Positions 61,395 through 64,000 of a DNA stretch of 64,000 nucleotides are shown here, piece after piece. Made by a program: the position numbers and the translations under genes. This DNA is from CAVSJJ01 sp963771015 (GTDB taxonomy: Bacteria > Actinomycetota > Actinomycetes > Actinomycetales > Dermatophilaceae). Position 1 is the first letter of the stretch. The number at the start of each line of letters is the position of its first letter. The DNA lies in the NCBI GenBank assembly GCA_963771015.1, contig CAVYRN010000009.1, positions 628,394-692,393 of the forward strand, in the 5' to 3' direction. Under the pieces are notes generated by a model. The model was not told the origin of the DNA. It searched no databases and saw only the letters and a program-made list of their open reading frames with translations.

Positions 61395-62309
61395 TCAGAC
61401 GCCGGCGACGTAGGCGGTGAGGAAGTGGACGCCGTGCCGGTCGAGGTTGCCCCGGGCCCGGTCGTAGTGCTCGGTGGTGCGCGGGTCGGCGTGCCGGGCG
61501 AGGATCTGCGCGTCGCGCAGCGGGACCCCGGCGTCGAGGGCGTTGGTGATCGCGGCGTGGCGGAGGGAGTGCGGACTGATGTGCCGAGGTATGCCGGCTG
61601 CCGTGGCGATGCGGGCGACCATCCGGTACACGTCCCGGCGGTCGATCGGGTTGCCCGAGAGCGGCCGGAGGATGAGCGGTCCGTCGGTGCGCTGCCCGCG
61701 GCAGGCCTCCAGGACCCGCAGGACCGGGACGGTGACGGGCATGGTGGCGGGCTTGTTGCCCTTGCCGACCAGGTGCAGGACCCGGTGCCCGCGCAGGGTC
61801 TCGGCGTAGTCCTCGATCCGCACCGCCGCGGCCTCGGAGGCGCGCAGCGCGTTGATGCCGAGCAGGAACGCCAGCGCGCCGTGGTGGACGGTGACGGTCT
61901 GGGCGACCTGGAGGAAGCGGATCAGCTCGAGCCGGTCCAGGCCCTGGGTGCGGGACTCGTCCCGGTGGACCTTCGGCAACCGGGCGTACACGGCCGGGTC
62001 GGCGCCGATCAGGCCGTCGATGTGGGCGAACCGGAAGAACCCGCGCACGGCGTGCATCATCGTCACGATCGAGGAGTCCATCAGGCCCCGCTCCCCCAGG
62101 CCGCGGATGTACAGCTCGACGTGGGCGCGCTGGACCCCGACCAGCGGATCCAGGCCGTGCTCCTCGCACCAGGTGAACCACTCCCGCAGCTGGAACTCGT
62201 ACAAGGCGTGGGTCCGGCCGGAGTAGCGGGCCAGGAACGAGACCGCCGCCAGATGAGCGGTCGACATCGACGCGGGCTGGAACGGCAGAAGCACAGTCGA
62301 ATCGGACAC
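61395..62309 (-). CDS. Tyrosine recombinase (site-specific integrase, XerD-like)
   Basis: 304 residues from the GTG at 62309 after GAGGTGA; an extension to 62363 is open. The SAM-like N-terminal domain is at about 20-110. The catalytic residues are R (INALRASEAAAVR), K (VGKGNKPATM), H-x-x-R (SPHSLRHAA), a later H (LARHADPR) and the nucleophile Y (TTEHYDRAR). The set is complete. Together with the AbiE pair, it suggests an integrated element; no att repeats or tRNA were found. Confidence 0.9.
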   Translation of the reverse strand: MSDSTVLLPFQPASMSTAHLAAVSFLARYSGRTHALYEFQLREWFTWCEEHGLDPLVGVQRAHVELYIRGLGERGLMDSSIVTMMHAVRGFFRFAHIDGLIGADPAVYARLPKVHRDESRTQGLDRLELIRFLQVAQTVTVHHGALAFLLGINALRASEAAAVRIEDYAETLRGHRVLHLVGKGNKPATMPVTVPVLRVLEACRGQRTDGPLILRPLSGNPIDRRDVYRMVARIATAAGIPRHISPHSLRHAAITNALDAGVPLRDAQILARHADPRTTEHYDRARGNLDRHGVHFLTAYVAGV

Positions 62310-62825
62310 GGGAATCACCTCACGCGGCGACCCAACAGAAGGCCTCGGCCCCGCCCGCCGCAACCACGGCCAGGCAACCGGACCAAATTGACGCTAGACC
62401 CCTGCCACCCAACGAGGGTCGCGTCCGCGCGCGGCGGTGTGGGGCGGGTGCGATTCGCCCGACCAGCGCCAGTATCGGGGGTTCCCCGAGGGCCCCCCAC
62501 CTGCCCCGAGAACCGTTCGTGGTTCCTTGTCGGGGGGATGCGCCCGACGCACTCGCCGTCGCGGGGTGCGCGGATCCAGCACTGCACCAGGACCACAGCC
62601 CCTCACCGAAACACCCCTGGCGGGAGCACGCCCCGATCACCCGGGTTGGCCAACGTCCCCGGTCAATACCAAGCCGGGTGTGCCTCTCGGGCGTGCGTCG
62701 CCCGTCATCGCGCATCACTCACGCGCGGGCGCTGGCTGACCGGACCGGACCGGTGCACGGCCGGGCGCTGACCGGTCGCCGGCACCGCTCAGCCGTGGCG
62801 GCGCGCCCAGGACGTTCGGAGCGGA
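62310..62825. other. Stretch between the recombinase and the hydrolase
   Basis: No gene I can support and no clear repeat. Overlapping frames here have the skewed composition of shadows. An attachment site could hide here but was not seen. Confidence 0.4.
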
Positions 62826-62890
62826 TCAGCCGACCTCAGCGACGGCGTCGACGACGGCCCTCACAACGGCCATCCCGGCCGGGTCGTCGG
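62826..62890 (-). pseudogene. Likely displaced 3' end of the hydrolase gene
   Basis: The frame following the hydrolase stop encodes DDPAGMAVVRAVVDAVAEVG and then a stop at 62826-62828. It reads as the lost C-terminal helix of the hydrolase after a -1 shift. Confidence 0.4.
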
Positions 62891-63640
62891 TCACGTGACG
62901 AACTTGCCGTCGACGATGTCGTGGAAGATCGGGTTGAAGTGGCCCGCGCCCTCGATCGCCACGAAGCTGGCGTCGTGACCCGCAGCTCGCAAGGCCGCTG
63001 CCGCGGCTTCGGACTGCTGCGCCGGGCAGGTCTCGTCGCGGCTTCCACCGAGCAGCAGGATCGGGGTGTCGAGGCTGCCGTAGCCGGTCGCATCGAAGTC
63101 GTTCGAGACACCCTCGTACTCGTAGATGCACCCGGCGATCGACACCACCAGGTCAGGGCTGCTACCGGCGTCGACGGGCTCAACACAGAAGACGGCGGGC
63201 GGGTCGTTCAACGTCATCAGCGCGATCGATGCACCGACCGAGTGGCCCACCACGACGAAGGGCTGGGCCGGGTCGGCGCCGTGCTCGGTTGCGTGCGCCC
63301 GCGCGTAGCCCATCGCACACGACAGGTCCTGCTCGGCGTTGGCCATGGACCAGTCCGGGACGAAGACGACCATCCCCTGGGCGGCCAGTTCGCCGGCGAG
63401 GACGTCCCAGTCCTCCTTCGCGCCGCCCAGCCCGTGGAACCCGACCACCACCGGCCACGGCCCGTCGGCGTCGGGCGCCCACACCTTGATGTCAGTGGTG
63501 CTCGCATCAGAGCCGACCGTCGTGGTGACTTCGTACGGCGGACTGGGCGCTCCAGTCGAGCAGCCAGCGGCGACAACCGTTAGCAGCACGCTCGCGGTCA
63601 CACTCAGAGTCCGGGACAGGATCGTCGTAGTCTTCAACAT
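62891..63640 (-). CDS. Lipoprotein alpha/beta hydrolase, 3' end possibly frameshifted
   Basis: 249 residues from ATG 63640 (ATG 63661 is alternative). A signal peptide with lipobox VVAAGCS predicts a lipid-anchored surface protein. The hydrolase fold shows WPVVVGFHGLGGAKEDW, the nucleophile elbow VVVGHSVGAS, PILLLGGSRDETCP (Asp) and EGAGHFNPIFHD (His). It stops at ...DGKFVT, but a neighbouring frame continues without a stop as DDPAGMAVVRAVVDAVAEVG to 62826, a sensible C-terminal helix, suggesting loss of a single base near 62891. The catalytic triad is intact upstream. Confidence 0.78.
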   Translation of the reverse strand: MLKTTTILSRTLSVTASVLLTVVAAGCSTGAPSPPYEVTTTVGSDASTTDIKVWAPDADGPWPVVVGFHGLGGAKEDWDVLAGELAAQGMVVFVPDWSMANAEQDLSCAMGYARAHATEHGADPAQPFVVVGHSVGASIALMTLNDPPAVFCVEPVDAGSSPDLVVSIAGCIYEYEGVSNDFDATGYGSLDTPILLLGGSRDETCPAQQSEAAAAALRAAGHDASFVAIEGAGHFNPIFHDIVDGKFVT

Positions 63641-63661
63641 CGACCTGCGCGGGATACTCAC

Positions 63662-63963
63662 CCCGGCGGTGGGTCGCCTTGGGCGTCCCGCTCCTCCATT
63701 TCAACTGTACGCGCCATGCACATCATCAGGAAGCCGCGGACCAGGGGGCGCCGCATCGCGACGGCGTCCCTCGAGCGGCGGTAGGACACGGGTGCGAACC
63801 GCCCGACCGTGATGAGCCCAAGCTAGGGGCGCCGCCGCGACTGGCAGCACCTGTCCGCCCGCTTCCGGAGGGGGTGCGCGTTGCCCTGGATGTGGTGGCC
63901 GTCACCGTAGCTCGTCGTCGCCGGCCCTCGGCAATAGCCTGGTAGGTGGGTCGTGGAGGCGAC
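63662..63963. other. Intergenic stretch at the right end
   Basis: No supported gene or repeat. The frames present have skewed Arg/Ser/Pro composition and no ribosome site. Confidence 0.4.
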
Positions 63964-64000
63964 ATGTGGACTCGAGCAGGGGCAGCGAGGCGACGCGGTG
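63964..64000 (+). CDS. Possible start of a gene cut by the right edge
   Basis: ATG 63964 follows GGAGG by four bases (GGAGGCGACATG) and opens MWTRAGAARRRG to the window edge. Only 12 residues are visible, so this is a guess from the ribosome site. Confidence 0.3.
   Translation, partial: MWTRAGAARRRG

Noticed and set aside
62310..62825. Candidate genes downstream of the recombinase
   Set aside because: Frames here have shadow-like composition and no ribosome site or known motif.

Overview
The window is very GC-rich (roughly 70% or more by eye) and densely coding, with GTG starts common and many 4-8 base overlaps between genes. The gene content points to an actinobacterium: two SAM-IV riboswitches, LexA with TCGAAC-N4-GTTCGA boxes, NrdR next to a class II (B12-dependent) ribonucleotide reductase, a Ddn-like F420-dependent reductase, a WXG100-like protein, and DUF2510 and excalibur domains. 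The overall character fits Micrococcales, perhaps Intrasporangiaceae. That placement is inference and rests on no search.

Region by region. 0.3-3.7 kb: comEA-comEC, DNA uptake. 3.6-6.7 kb: divergent LysR regulator and sirtuin, a GNAT enzyme and a DUF4259 protein. 6.7-14.2 kb: a DNA-damage and dNTP-supply block with lexA, an SOS-driven LysM division inhibitor, an AlkZ-like protein, an RGG-rich protein of unknown function, nrdR with two NrdR boxes, and nrdJ. 14.3-28.4 kb: housekeeping and poorly known genes, including a NERD protein, a GalT/HIT-like DUF4921 protein, a 999-residue secreted CotH/lamin-tail protein, a patatin, ornithine aminotransferase, a PspC protein, small membrane proteins, a Ddn-like reductase and an aldo/keto reductase. 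28.5-30.1 kb: a SAM-IV riboswitch and metY. 30.1-33.7 kb: an unusual minus-strand trio of two paralogous LicD-like proteins flanking a methyltransferase. One of the paralogues appears catalytically dead. 34-35.5 kb: a WXG100-like protein and a large partner. 35.5-48.4 kb: hrpA, a PAC2 protein, a family A DNA polymerase, EcsC, DUF1232 and DUF4192 proteins, a second SAM-IV riboswitch with metX, a Usp protein and the principal sigma factor.

48.5-64 kb is more accessory. It holds a metal sensor and CDF exporter, dodecin, a membrane-linked HNH nuclease-like protein, the rifampin-inactivating gene arr, a SemiSWEET, a GIY-YIG-like protein, two acetyltransferases, an ethanol/acetaldehyde oxidation cassette (GAF regulator, adhP, aldehyde dehydrogenase, DUF779), an AbiE-type toxin-antitoxin pair beside a tyrosine recombinase, and a lipoprotein hydrolase that looks frameshifted at its 3' end.

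The main cross-cutting observations are: the heptamer GTATGCC/GGCATAC is strongly over-represented in the window and forces rare codons; metX and metY are separated but each carries its own SAM-IV riboswitch; several promoters have readable operator sites; and the LicD/methyltransferase/pseudo-LicD trio is the best candidate for an undescribed system. No tRNA, rRNA, CRISPR array or intact insertion sequence was seen.
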